Below, in pieces: positions 1-5,424 of a DNA stretch of 5,429 nucleotides (the first letter of the stretch is position 1; every line of letters starts with the position of its first letter). The notes beneath the pieces were generated by a model. It made no database searches and was not told the origin of the DNA. It saw nothing but the letters and a program-made list of their open reading frames with translations. Source of the stretch: Spirochaetes bacterium GWF1_49_6 (GTDB lineage Bacteria; Spirochaetota; Brevinematia; Brevinematales; GWF1-51-8); assembly GCA_001829395.1 (NCBI GenBank), contig MIBD01000118.1, positions 1 through 5,429 of the forward strand, written 5' to 3'. The position numbers were made by a program, and so were the translations under genes.

Positions 1-1227
1 CATTCTCGCGTAGCTGTCGTTCACGTCGATTATCTTCTGATCCATATGCAGGACTATCCCCTCGTGTGACGCCTGCGCAAGCTTCTTATAACGGTCTTCG
101 CTGTGAAGATAGGCCTTGCGAGTCCGCTGCTGGACAATATATAGTATCCCGAGCGCGGCAAGGAGCCCGAATATCCCCGCGCCGATCACCCAGACCAACA
201 CTTTATTCTGCTCGTAGAACGAAAGCGGGCGGTTGACAATCACGCTCTTCTCGGGAATTTCAGATAACGGGATAAAGAATTTCATCAACTGCTCGTAATC
301 GAACATATACTGATTGACGTCCTCCTGTACCACCGGAATATTGGTCACGCTTTCGCCGTTTAGAATTTTAATCGCCATCTGAGCGGCCATTTTACCCTGC
401 AGGAACCCGCTGGTAACCAATCCCCCCACGACACCCTTACCGAGATAAAAATCCCATACGACATATACCGGAACCGGACTGTCCTTAGAAATCATTTCGC
501 CGCTTTCGGTATAACTATAATTCACCCCGGCTTTATCGCGGTTATAGGTTAGCAGAAGAACAAGCGTATCCGGGGTCAACGCGCCGAGCTTTTTCAGCAG
601 GTCCTTCAACACAAGGTCTTCTGAAAATACGAATTCGACCTGACCCGCGAATAACGGCATCACCTTTTCCAGACGTTTAAGGTTGCCCTCGCCGGTAGTG
701 GTCTTATCGTTTACGACAAATATTTTTTTCGCGAGCGGATGCAATTTGAGCATCAGACGGATAGTTCCCTCGAGGTCATACTCTTCCTCGATACCGGTGA
801 ATAACGGTTTATCCCGCAGTTTCGCGGGGTCGAGATAATTTACGCCGCAGAAAACGACCGGGGTATTCGGAAATAATTCTGGCTGGTGGTCTAACAGGAA
901 GTTAAACGCGTCGTCATCGGAAGAAATAATCACGTCGAAATGTTTATCTTTGAATTTCTTCTGAAAAATATCGAAAAGCTGATTGAGGTATTGCGGTGAA
1001 AAATAGCTCTTGGTATCGAGGTACTCGATATGGAACATGATGCCGGAGTATTCGGAATTCGCGAGCGTGGACAGGATACCCATCGTGATATTATCCGTCC
1101 ATTCCAACCCCTGGCTATAGGAATGCACGATCAGGATTTCCTTATGCCCGTCGGCGGCGGAAATAGATGTAAAAGGCAACAATAGAAGAAACCATCCGGT
1201 TACAATACGAGAGAGTAATTGTCTCAT
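1..1227 (-). CDS. Membrane sensor protein with periplasmic ABC_sub_bind domain and PAS domain, 3' part outside window
   Basis: Only the first 409 codons are present; the frame is open through base 1. Seen in the translation: a signal peptide at about residues 1-24 (Arg-containing start, hydrophobic run WFLLLLPF, small residues SISAA before D26); a periplasmic domain at about 28-325; one membrane helix at about 343-365; then a basic stretch and the start of a PAS domain from about 376 (EDRYKKLAQASHEGIV). The periplasmic part resembles the ABC_sub_bind family (PF04392), with TPVVFCGVNYLDP at 124-136 and the LHPLAKKIFVVND region at 162-174. In this architecture the domain binds a small ligand outside the membrane and signals inward; the missing C-terminus is probably a histidine kinase or diguanylate cyclase (inference). 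ATG 1227 is preferred because the promoter just upstream leaves only about 6 nt before the other in-frame ATG at 1257. GGGGG at 1232-1236 is a possible ribosome site. The ligand is unknown. Confidence 0.92.
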   Translation of the reverse strand, partial: MRQLLSRIVTGWFLLLLPFTSISAADGHKEILIVHSYSQGLEWTDNITMGILSTLANSEYSGIMFHIEYLDTKSYFSPQYLNQLFDIFQKKFKDKHFDVIISSDDDAFNFLLDHQPELFPNTPVVFCGVNYLDPAKLRDKPLFTGIEEEYDLEGTIRLMLKLHPLAKKIFVVNDKTTTGEGNLKRLEKVMPLFAGQVEFVFSEDLVLKDLLKKLGALTPDTLVLLLTYNRDKAGVNYSYTESGEMISKDSPVPVYVVWDFYLGKGVVGGLVTSGFLQGKMAAQMAIKILNGESVTNIPVVQEDVNQYMFDYEQLMKFFIPLSEIPEKSVIVNRPLSFYEQNKVLVWVIGAGIFGLLAALGILYIVQQRTRKAYLHSEDRYKKLAQASHEGIVLHMDQKIIDVNDSYARM

Positions 1228-1269
1228 GCGGCCCCCAGATAAATTTTCCTTTCTCATCCCTTTCTACAT

Positions 1270-1298
1270 ACTTTAACCCGAAAGGACTTGAAAGTCAA
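1270..1298 (-). promoter_or_regulatory. Sigma70-type promoter of the sensor gene
   Basis: On the minus strand, the -35 box TTGACT (1298-1293) and the -10 box TAAAGT (1275-1270) are separated by exactly 17 bp. Transcription should begin near 1263, giving a leader of about 36 nt to ATG 1227. The 12-bp near-perfect palindrome GACTT-GA-AAGTC (plus strand 1285-1296) overlaps the -35 box and could be an operator, though it may be chance. The -10 matches consensus at 4 of 6 positions, so the promoter may be of moderate strength or need activation. Confidence 0.6.
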
Positions 1299-1316
1299 TA
1301 TTTTTTCTATTGTTTA

Positions 1317-1336
1317 ACGGTGAATTAATCCGCCGT
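1317..1336. promoter_or_regulatory. Imperfect 20-bp palindrome upstream of the sensor promoter
   Basis: Eight of ten base pairs are symmetrical (ACGG at 1317-1320 against CCGT at 1333-1336, with an ATTAAT core). The centre lies about 63 bp upstream of the predicted start of transcription, a position often used by activators. Function is inferred from position and symmetry only. The rest of the spacer (1337-1509) shows no gene, terminator or RNA that I can support. Confidence 0.25.
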
Positions 1337-1509
1337 AATTGTGTTATCATCCGCCTCAAGTTGAATACTCATTATCCGTACTGCGAAAATAGTTACGCCC
1401 GTTTTTCCGCATCGATAATAATTTCTACGTCTATCGCGGGAGTGGTTTTCATGGTTTTGAGAGAAAATATGATTTGTATCGCATCAAAATGCTAATGGAT
1501 GAACCGCCG

Positions 1510-3309
1510 TCAGATCTGCAGGCCTTTCCAGTCGCGTTTCTCGTCATAGAAATAAGATTCGTATATCTCGAGAAGATTCCGTTTGAGGTCGGTCTTGAGG
1601 ATTTCCTCGATTTCATACGGGGTGCTTTTATTCTTCACACTGTCCCATAATACTTTGGTGTCCTTGGAATTGGACTTGATGATGATGGACTTCACCAGCG
1701 GAATATACGCCGGGTTGATACTGAACTTGCGCAGCCCCATTCCGAGCAGGAGACGGATATACAGCGGGTTACGCGCGATTTCACCGCAGACCGATAGCGG
1801 GATATGATTCCGCCGGGCGTTGTGGATAGTCAGACTGATAAGATACAGTACCGCGGGGTTGAGGGGTTGATAGAACTTCGCCACCGACTGGTTATTCCTG
1901 TCCACCGCGAGCGTGTACTGAACCAAGTCGTTGGTACCGATACTGAAAAACGCGGCTTCCTTCGAGAGCTTGTCGGAAAGAAGCGCCGCCGAGGGTATTT
2001 CTATCATTATACCGACCGGAATGTTATATTTGAACGGTTTCCCTTCGCTTTTTACTTCGCTCTCGCACTGCTTGAAAATATCCCTGACCCTGCGGACTTC
2101 GTCGACACAGGATATCATCGGTATCATAATTTTCACGTTATCGTTAAACACGCTCGCGCGTATAATCGCCCGGAGCTGTTGTTTGAATTTATCCACCTCT
2201 TTGAGGAACACGCGGGTCGAACGCCATCCGAGGAACGGGTTCGGGTCGCGCGGGACATTATCGTTGATAAAGAACTTGTCGCCGCCGATATCGAGGGTAC
2301 GGATAACCACATCCTTCTCCTGGAACAGCAGGAGGAATTCCTTGTAGAGTTCGAACTGTTCGACTTCGGAAAGAAACTTTTGGGCCGCGATAAACGCCAG
2401 CTCGGTACGAAAAAGCCCGATTCCCTCGGCGCCATGCCTCCGCGCGATATTCAAATCCATATTATTGGACACGTTGGCGTATATCTGCACATCCTCTCCG
2501 TCGTATGTCTTCGACGGGAGCGCGACGACCTGGAAGATTTCCTTCTCTTTTGCGGTGTACGCAGACTTGATATGCTGGTAATCCCCACAGGTGTTCTCAT
2601 CGGGATCGATAATTACTATTCCTTTATAGCCGTCCACCACTATCTGGTCTTTCTTCTTCACATAGGAGAGAAGGTCCTTGATACCGAATACCGCCGGGAT
2701 TTCCAACGATTCCGCGATAATCGCGGCATGAGACGTCGTACCGCCGGACTCTGTCGCGATGCCCAGCACATAGTCCTTCGGGATATGGAGCACTTCGGCG
2801 GCGGAAACTTCCTCGGCCACCAGTATGATCGGTTCCTGAATCGCGGAAAGATCGATATCGCCGAAAAGTTTCCGCAGGATACGGTCGGCAATCGCCTTGA
2901 AATCGAGGTAACGGCTCTGGAAATACTCGTTCTCCAGCTTGTCGAACTCACGCTTGATATTTTCCAGCTCGTATACCATCGCCACATCGGCGGGATACAA
3001 CTGGTTCTTTATCGTATCGGGCACCTGTTTGTTAAAAAGGTCTTCGTCGAGAAGGAGGGAGTAGAAGGATATGATCTGGGCGTTCTGCTGATTCATCTGC
3101 TCGGGATTGCGTTTCTTGAGGGATTCGATCTCCTCGCGCACCTTGCCGATAGCATCCCGGTAACGCTTGACTTCAGAATCGACCTGCGATTCGTCAATCC
3201 GCGCGTTATAATGCACGCTCTTCATTACGTCATGCCGGATCAGCACATTTCCTATAGCGATTCCTTTCGATATGGGAATACCCCGTAAGGAATACAATAT
3301 ATCCTCCAT
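1510..3309 (-). CDS. ptsI: Phosphoenolpyruvate-protein phosphotransferase (PTS enzyme I)
   Basis: Cytoplasmic enzyme that takes phosphate from PEP onto a histidine and passes it to HPr, the first step of the PTS. It has 599 residues against about 570-590 for the family. Visible in order: N-terminal region with RGIPISKGIAIG (9-20); helical HPr-binding insert (about 35-145); phosphohistidine loop GGTTSHAAI with H194; linker; C-terminal PEP-binding barrel with GIGLFRTE (R301), RTLDIGGDK (R337), NPFLGWR (R363), GIMIEIP (E437), GTNDLVQYTLAVDR (D461, R471) and VCGE (C508). These match E. coli H189, R296, R332, R358, E431, D455, R465 and C502, so catalysis is expected. There is no N-terminal GAF domain, so it is not PtsP. 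Oddities: Glu at 200, where relatives have Arg, and a charged tail beyond about 575. No HPr or EII gene is nearby, so the role could be sugar uptake or regulation. The start is uncertain: TTG 3297 is an alternative. Confidence 0.96.
   Translation of the reverse strand: MEDILYSLRGIPISKGIAIGNVLIRHDVMKSVHYNARIDESQVDSEVKRYRDAIGKVREEIESLKKRNPEQMNQQNAQIISFYSLLLDEDLFNKQVPDTIKNQLYPADVAMVYELENIKREFDKLENEYFQSRYLDFKAIADRILRKLFGDIDLSAIQEPIILVAEEVSAAEVLHIPKDYVLGIATESGGTTSHAAIIAESLEIPAVFGIKDLLSYVKKKDQIVVDGYKGIVIIDPDENTCGDYQHIKSAYTAKEKEIFQVVALPSKTYDGEDVQIYANVSNNMDLNIARRHGAEGIGLFRTELAFIAAQKFLSEVEQFELYKEFLLLFQEKDVVIRTLDIGGDKFFINDNVPRDPNPFLGWRSTRVFLKEVDKFKQQLRAIIRASVFNDNVKIMIPMISCVDEVRRVRDIFKQCESEVKSEGKPFKYNIPVGIMIEIPSAALLSDKLSKEAAFFSIGTNDLVQYTLAVDRNNQSVAKFYQPLNPAVLYLISLTIHNARRNHIPLSVCGEIARNPLYIRLLLGMGLRKFSINPAYIPLVKSIIIKSNSKDTKVLWDSVKNKSTPYEIEEILKTDLKRNLLEIYESYFYDEKRDWKGLQI
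3295..3307 (-). promoter_or_regulatory. Shine-Dalgarno inside the annotated ptsI start, pointing to a TTG start at 3297
   Basis: The sequence upstream of ATG 3309 has only a weak AAAG as ribosome site. A perfect GGAGG (3307-3303) lies inside codons 1-3 and is followed after 5 nt by an in-frame TTG (3297-3295). Starting there removes four residues and gives a protein beginning MYSLRGIPIS, which brings the N-terminus closer to that of E. coli enzyme I. Which start is used cannot be settled from sequence alone. Confidence 0.45.
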
Positions 3310-3324
3310 TTAAACTTTACATAC

Positions 3325-3402
3325 GGTCACTTCTAAACACCGCCTTTTCAAGGCGGCCTGTCTACCTTCTACCGAAGGTTGAAGGCAGGCAAGGAAGTGA
3401 CC
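3325..3402. repeat. 78-bp inverted-repeat element able to form a three-way junction, in the ptsI leader
   Basis: The outer arms GGTCACTTC (3325-3333) and GAAGTGACC (3394-3402) are perfect 9-bp inverted repeats. Inside are two abutting hairpins: 3340-3356 (7-bp GC-rich stem, 3-nt loop) and 3357-3389 (7-bp lower stem with one wobble, a 3-nt bulge at 3380-3382, a 6-bp upper stem, and a 4-nt loop at 3370-3373). In all, 58 of 78 bases pair. In minus-strand RNA the wobble (3361/3385) becomes an A-C mismatch, so the fold is slightly better on the plus strand. There is no T-run on either side, so it is not a standard terminator. The element is much more GC-rich than its AT-rich flanks, which suggests a dispersed REP- or MITE-like element. 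It could instead be a structured cis-regulatory leader of ptsI. No target-site duplication is visible. Confidence 0.75.
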
Positions 3403-3421
3403 ATTGGGCGCATTATTAAAA

Positions 3422-3450
3422 ATTATAAATACTATTGTTACAAATATCAA
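3422..3450 (-). promoter_or_regulatory. Proximal ptsI promoter (P2)
   Basis: The -35 box TTGATA (3450-3445) and the perfect -10 box TATAAT (3427-3422) are 17 bp apart. The start should fall near 3415, giving a leader of about 106 nt made up mostly of the three-way-junction element. An AT-rich 14-bp palindrome (3442-3455) overlaps the -35 box; with this composition it may be chance. Confidence 0.65.
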
Positions 3451-3470
3451 TATTTTTTAGCATCGCTCTT

Positions 3471-3499
3471 ATTATAACAGAATTTCACAAGAATATCAA
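3471..3499 (-). promoter_or_regulatory. Distal ptsI promoter (P1), extended -10
   Basis: The -35 box TTGATA (3499-3494) and the perfect -10 box TATAAT (3476-3471) are 17 bp apart, with TG one base before the -10 (extended -10). The start should fall near 3464, about 155 nt before the ptsI ATG. The short palindromic stretch CCGCAATTACGG (3504-3515) lies just upstream of the -35. P1 is the best promoter of the window by match to consensus. Confidence 0.7.
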
Positions 3500-3571
3500 A
3501 ATACCGCAATTACGGAATTGAATATGAATCGGAATAAGTGAGAATTATGCTTCGGAAAGGCCCGCTAAAGA

Positions 3572-5332
3572 TCAGTGAATAAGAAACGAGATACTAAAGG
3601 TGCTGCCCCTCCCGTATTTACTCTTGAGCTTCACCGAACCCCCATAGTACCCGATGAAAGTCTTTACCATATATAACCCGAGACCCGCCCCCCATTCGTT
3701 AAATGTCGCGGATTCTTCGGTACGGTAGAACTGCGCGAATATATTATCGAGGTCCTTCTCCCTGATTCCCTGCCCGGTATCGATAATATCCACCGTCAGG
3801 AAATCGTCCTTCTGGTATCCGCGAATATCGACTATCCCGTTGGGTTTATTATAGAAGATTGCGTTGGAAATCAGTTCGTCGAGTATCGTCCGGATAACCG
3901 TCTCATTCCCGAGGAAATTCTGGAATTCGGGCGAGAAATTCATCGTAACCGTCACCTTCCGCTTCTCGCGTTCCTCGCTGTGACGGTCGATTATCTCACG
4001 GCACATCCGCGCGAAATTCACCCTGTCGGCAAACAGGTCGTTCACTTCCTGCTCGATCGACGCGATAGTCAGTACTTTATTGACCGTGTTATCGAATTTA
4101 TTGACCTGCGCGAGTATCCTAAGAAGCGCTTTCTGCTTCACATCGGGGCTCATCGTCGTATCGTCGATCAGCTTCTGGAGCTGTTTCTGGATATTCGCCA
4201 CCGGATGGGCAAGGTATTCTGAGACATGACTCATAAACTGGGTCTTGAGGTTGATGAGCTTCAGGAGTTCATCGTTCTGTAAACGGATACGGTTGTACAG
4301 CGCGATATTGTTCACCGAGATCGACGCCTGAGACGAGAATATCTCCGCAACCTCGAGGTCGAGGTGTTTGAACGTATCGTTGTCGGATACCGTATCGAGG
4401 TATATCACTCCCAGCGACTTATTTTCATAGGTTAGCGGTACGCATAGTATGGAAATATTATAGTTCTTCCGCCCGATGCGGACCTTCTGGTTGACGATCA
4501 TTTTACTTTTTTTGGTACGGATAACCTCGTCGATCACCCCCGAAGAGAACCGGAACGATTTTTTCGCCAGATCACGGAGTTCCAACCGGTAGAGGCTCTC
4601 CGGGTGCAGTTCCACATCGTTCGAGATAAACAGAATGCCCCGTTGGGCGTTCAGGGACTGCACGAGACTGCGGAGGATTTTATCGAACAGGATATCCGCT
4701 TCGGTCAGCGAACTGATGGAATGATTGATCTCGAGGACGTTCCGTAACGCGGTATCGCGTTGGGATAACTCCATCATAGTCAGTTCCGACAGATGCTCGC
4801 GGGCCTGAATAATCTGCTGAGCTTCCTGCCGTTCGATATCGGTCAGGTATTGGAGATTCTCCCGCGCCTTGATCGTGTCCGCCGCGGAACGCTTCTCGTG
4901 GTCGGAGAGCTCAAGAATTTTCTGCTGAGCCTCGATTACTCTCTCCCGTTCCAGCTTCTCCTGATCGCTGAGCATCTCGACATTCTCGAGCGCCCTGATG
5001 GTGGCCTCGGCCTGGATTTTTTCCTTAACCGCAAGCCCGTGGAGACTCTCGTGCGCGTGAATCACATCCTCCGCGTTCTTAATCTCCTTCACCATATACT
5101 CGCGTATCAATTCCTGCGCTTCTATAATTTCGTCCGCTTCTTTCCGTTCCTTCGTCGCCAATGTGGCAAGGGCGTTATATGCCTCGGAAACTTTTTCGAG
5201 ATGCGTGATATAATCGTCCTTCGTCTTCATAATACTGTTCAGACGCTTTATCTCGTTTTCTTTCTCAATGATTTTTTTCATTAAGTCCCGGGTGTCGCTT
5301 CCTGTCGTCCCGGACTTAGATTTTTTCGGCAT
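3572..5332 (-). CDS. Soluble GAF-domain sensor histidine-kinase-like protein with coiled-coil repeats and an atypical H-box
   Basis: 586 residues with no signal peptide or membrane helix, so cytoplasmic. Domains in order: charged N-terminus (1-18); long coiled coil (about 19-201), mostly seven 21-residue repeats; GAF domain (about 205-347, with LCVPLTYENKSLGVIYLD at 296-313); HisKA-like helical pair (about 355-428); HATPase_c (about 475-586). ATP-binding boxes are intact: N-box with N490 (ELISNAIFYN), G1 DTGQGI (518-523), F-box IFAQFYR (531-537), G2 GAGLGL (548-553). In the H-box, FMSHVSEYLAHPV (366-378) aligns with the usual FLANMSHELRTPL, placing E372 at the phospho-accepting His; H369 and H376 lie close by. 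It may be a pseudokinase, or use a shifted histidine. The start at ATG 5332 is supported by AAGGAG six bases upstream. No response regulator is adjacent; ptsI follows after 262 bp. The GAF ligand is unknown. Confidence 0.92.
   Translation of the reverse strand: MPKKSKSGTTGSDTRDLMKKIIEKENEIKRLNSIMKTKDDYITHLEKVSEAYNALATLATKERKEADEIIEAQELIREYMVKEIKNAEDVIHAHESLHGLAVKEKIQAEATIRALENVEMLSDQEKLERERVIEAQQKILELSDHEKRSAADTIKARENLQYLTDIERQEAQQIIQAREHLSELTMMELSQRDTALRNVLEINHSISSLTEADILFDKILRSLVQSLNAQRGILFISNDVELHPESLYRLELRDLAKKSFRFSSGVIDEVIRTKKSKMIVNQKVRIGRKNYNISILCVPLTYENKSLGVIYLDTVSDNDTFKHLDLEVAEIFSSQASISVNNIALYNRIRLQNDELLKLINLKTQFMSHVSEYLAHPVANIQKQLQKLIDDTTMSPDVKQKALLRILAQVNKFDNTVNKVLTIASIEQEVNDLFADRVNFARMCREIIDRHSEEREKRKVTVTMNFSPEFQNFLGNETVIRTILDELISNAIFYNKPNGIVDIRGYQKDDFLTVDIIDTGQGIREKDLDNIFAQFYRTEESATFNEWGAGLGLYMVKTFIGYYGGSVKLKSKYGRGSTFSISFLIH
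4730..5170 (-). repeat. Seven tandem 21-residue (63-bp) coiled-coil repeats within the kinase-like gene
   Basis: Residues 55-201 divide without gaps into units of 21 residues starting at 55, 76, 97, 118, 139, 160 and 181. Glu at unit position 8 is invariant (E62, E83, E104, E125, E146, E167, E188). Position 16 is Ile in six units and Leu in the last. Position 18 is Ala in six. Position 4 is Leu in six. Position 20 is Glu in five. Twenty-one residues equal three heptads, so this should be one continuous coiled coil leading into the GAF domain. The last unit is degenerate, and a weak eighth may precede the array (34-54). The repeats are clear at protein level and diverged at DNA level. Confidence 0.85.
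5282..5318 (-). other. Hairpin in the first codons of the kinase-like mRNA
   Basis: TAAGTCC (5282-5288) and GGACTTA (5312-5318) are perfect 7-bp inverted repeats. The stem continues by three G-C pairs (5290-5292 with 5309-5311) after a single bulged base, around a 16-nt loop. It covers about codons 5-17, beginning 14 nt after the first base of the start codon, where it could influence translation initiation. It lies in a region of low protein constraint (Ser/Gly/Thr-rich), but may be chance. Confidence 0.35.
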
Positions 5333-5337
5333 ACCCG

Positions 5338-5343
5338 CTCCTT
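5338..5343 (-). promoter_or_regulatory. Ribosome binding site of the kinase-like gene
   Basis: AAGGAG on the minus strand, with five bases between it and ATG 5332. It fixes the start of this gene; the next in-frame ATG (codon 18) has no such site. Confidence 0.8.
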
Positions 5344-5368
5344 TTCACCAAAACAAATCGACGGATAA

Positions 5369-5397
5369 ACTATATATCAACTCCGAATGATTGTCAA
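5369..5397 (-). promoter_or_regulatory. Sigma70-type promoter of the kinase-like gene
   Basis: The perfect -35 box TTGACA (5397-5392) and the -10 box TATAGT (5374-5369, 5 of 6) are 17 bp apart. The start should fall near 5362, giving a leader of about 30 nt that holds the ribosome site. It is close to consensus and likely active without an activator. Confidence 0.75.
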
Positions 5398-5424
5398 TAG
5401 TCCATTCATTTCATTCATTTTCGG
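5383..5424. promoter_or_regulatory. Inverted and direct repeats around the -35 box of the kinase-like gene
   Basis: On the plus strand, CCGAATGA (5383-5390) in the promoter spacer and TCATTTTCGG (5415-5424) upstream form an inverted repeat, imperfect by two extra T, that flanks the -35 box. Between them, on the minus strand, ATGAATGAA is followed directly by ATGAATGGA. The placement would suit a repressor site; there is no other support. Confidence 0.25.

Noticed and set aside
1225..1257. ATG 1257 as the start of the sensor gene
   Set aside because: It is in frame, but the predicted transcript would start only about 6 nt before it. ATG 1227 gives a normal leader and a more typical signal peptide. 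Not fully excluded.
1325..1452. Two tiny minus-strand frames (19 codons from 1452, 15 codons from 1372) after ptsI
   Set aside because: Too short, without convincing ribosome sites, and no sign of coding.
1310..1495. A 61-codon plus-strand frame in the spacer between ptsI and the sensor gene
   Set aside because: No ribosome site, no recognisable domain, and it overlaps the palindrome upstream of the sensor promoter. Likely chance in a non-coding spacer.
1299..1509. Terminator for ptsI
   Set aside because: Only weak stems are present (for example CAATA/TATTG and GCAT/ATGC), none followed by a T-run on the minus strand.
1804..3288. A 494-codon open frame on the plus strand
   Set aside because: It is wholly antisense to ptsI, whose catalytic motifs are unmistakable. 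Its translation resembles no family I know, and codon bias of the real gene explains the long open frame.
3325..3402. Intrinsic terminator of the kinase-like gene
   Set aside because: The hairpins are strong but no T-run follows on either strand, and the element lies downstream of the ptsI promoters.
4793..5284. A 163-codon plus-strand frame
   Set aside because: Antisense shadow of the repetitive coiled-coil region of the kinase-like gene.
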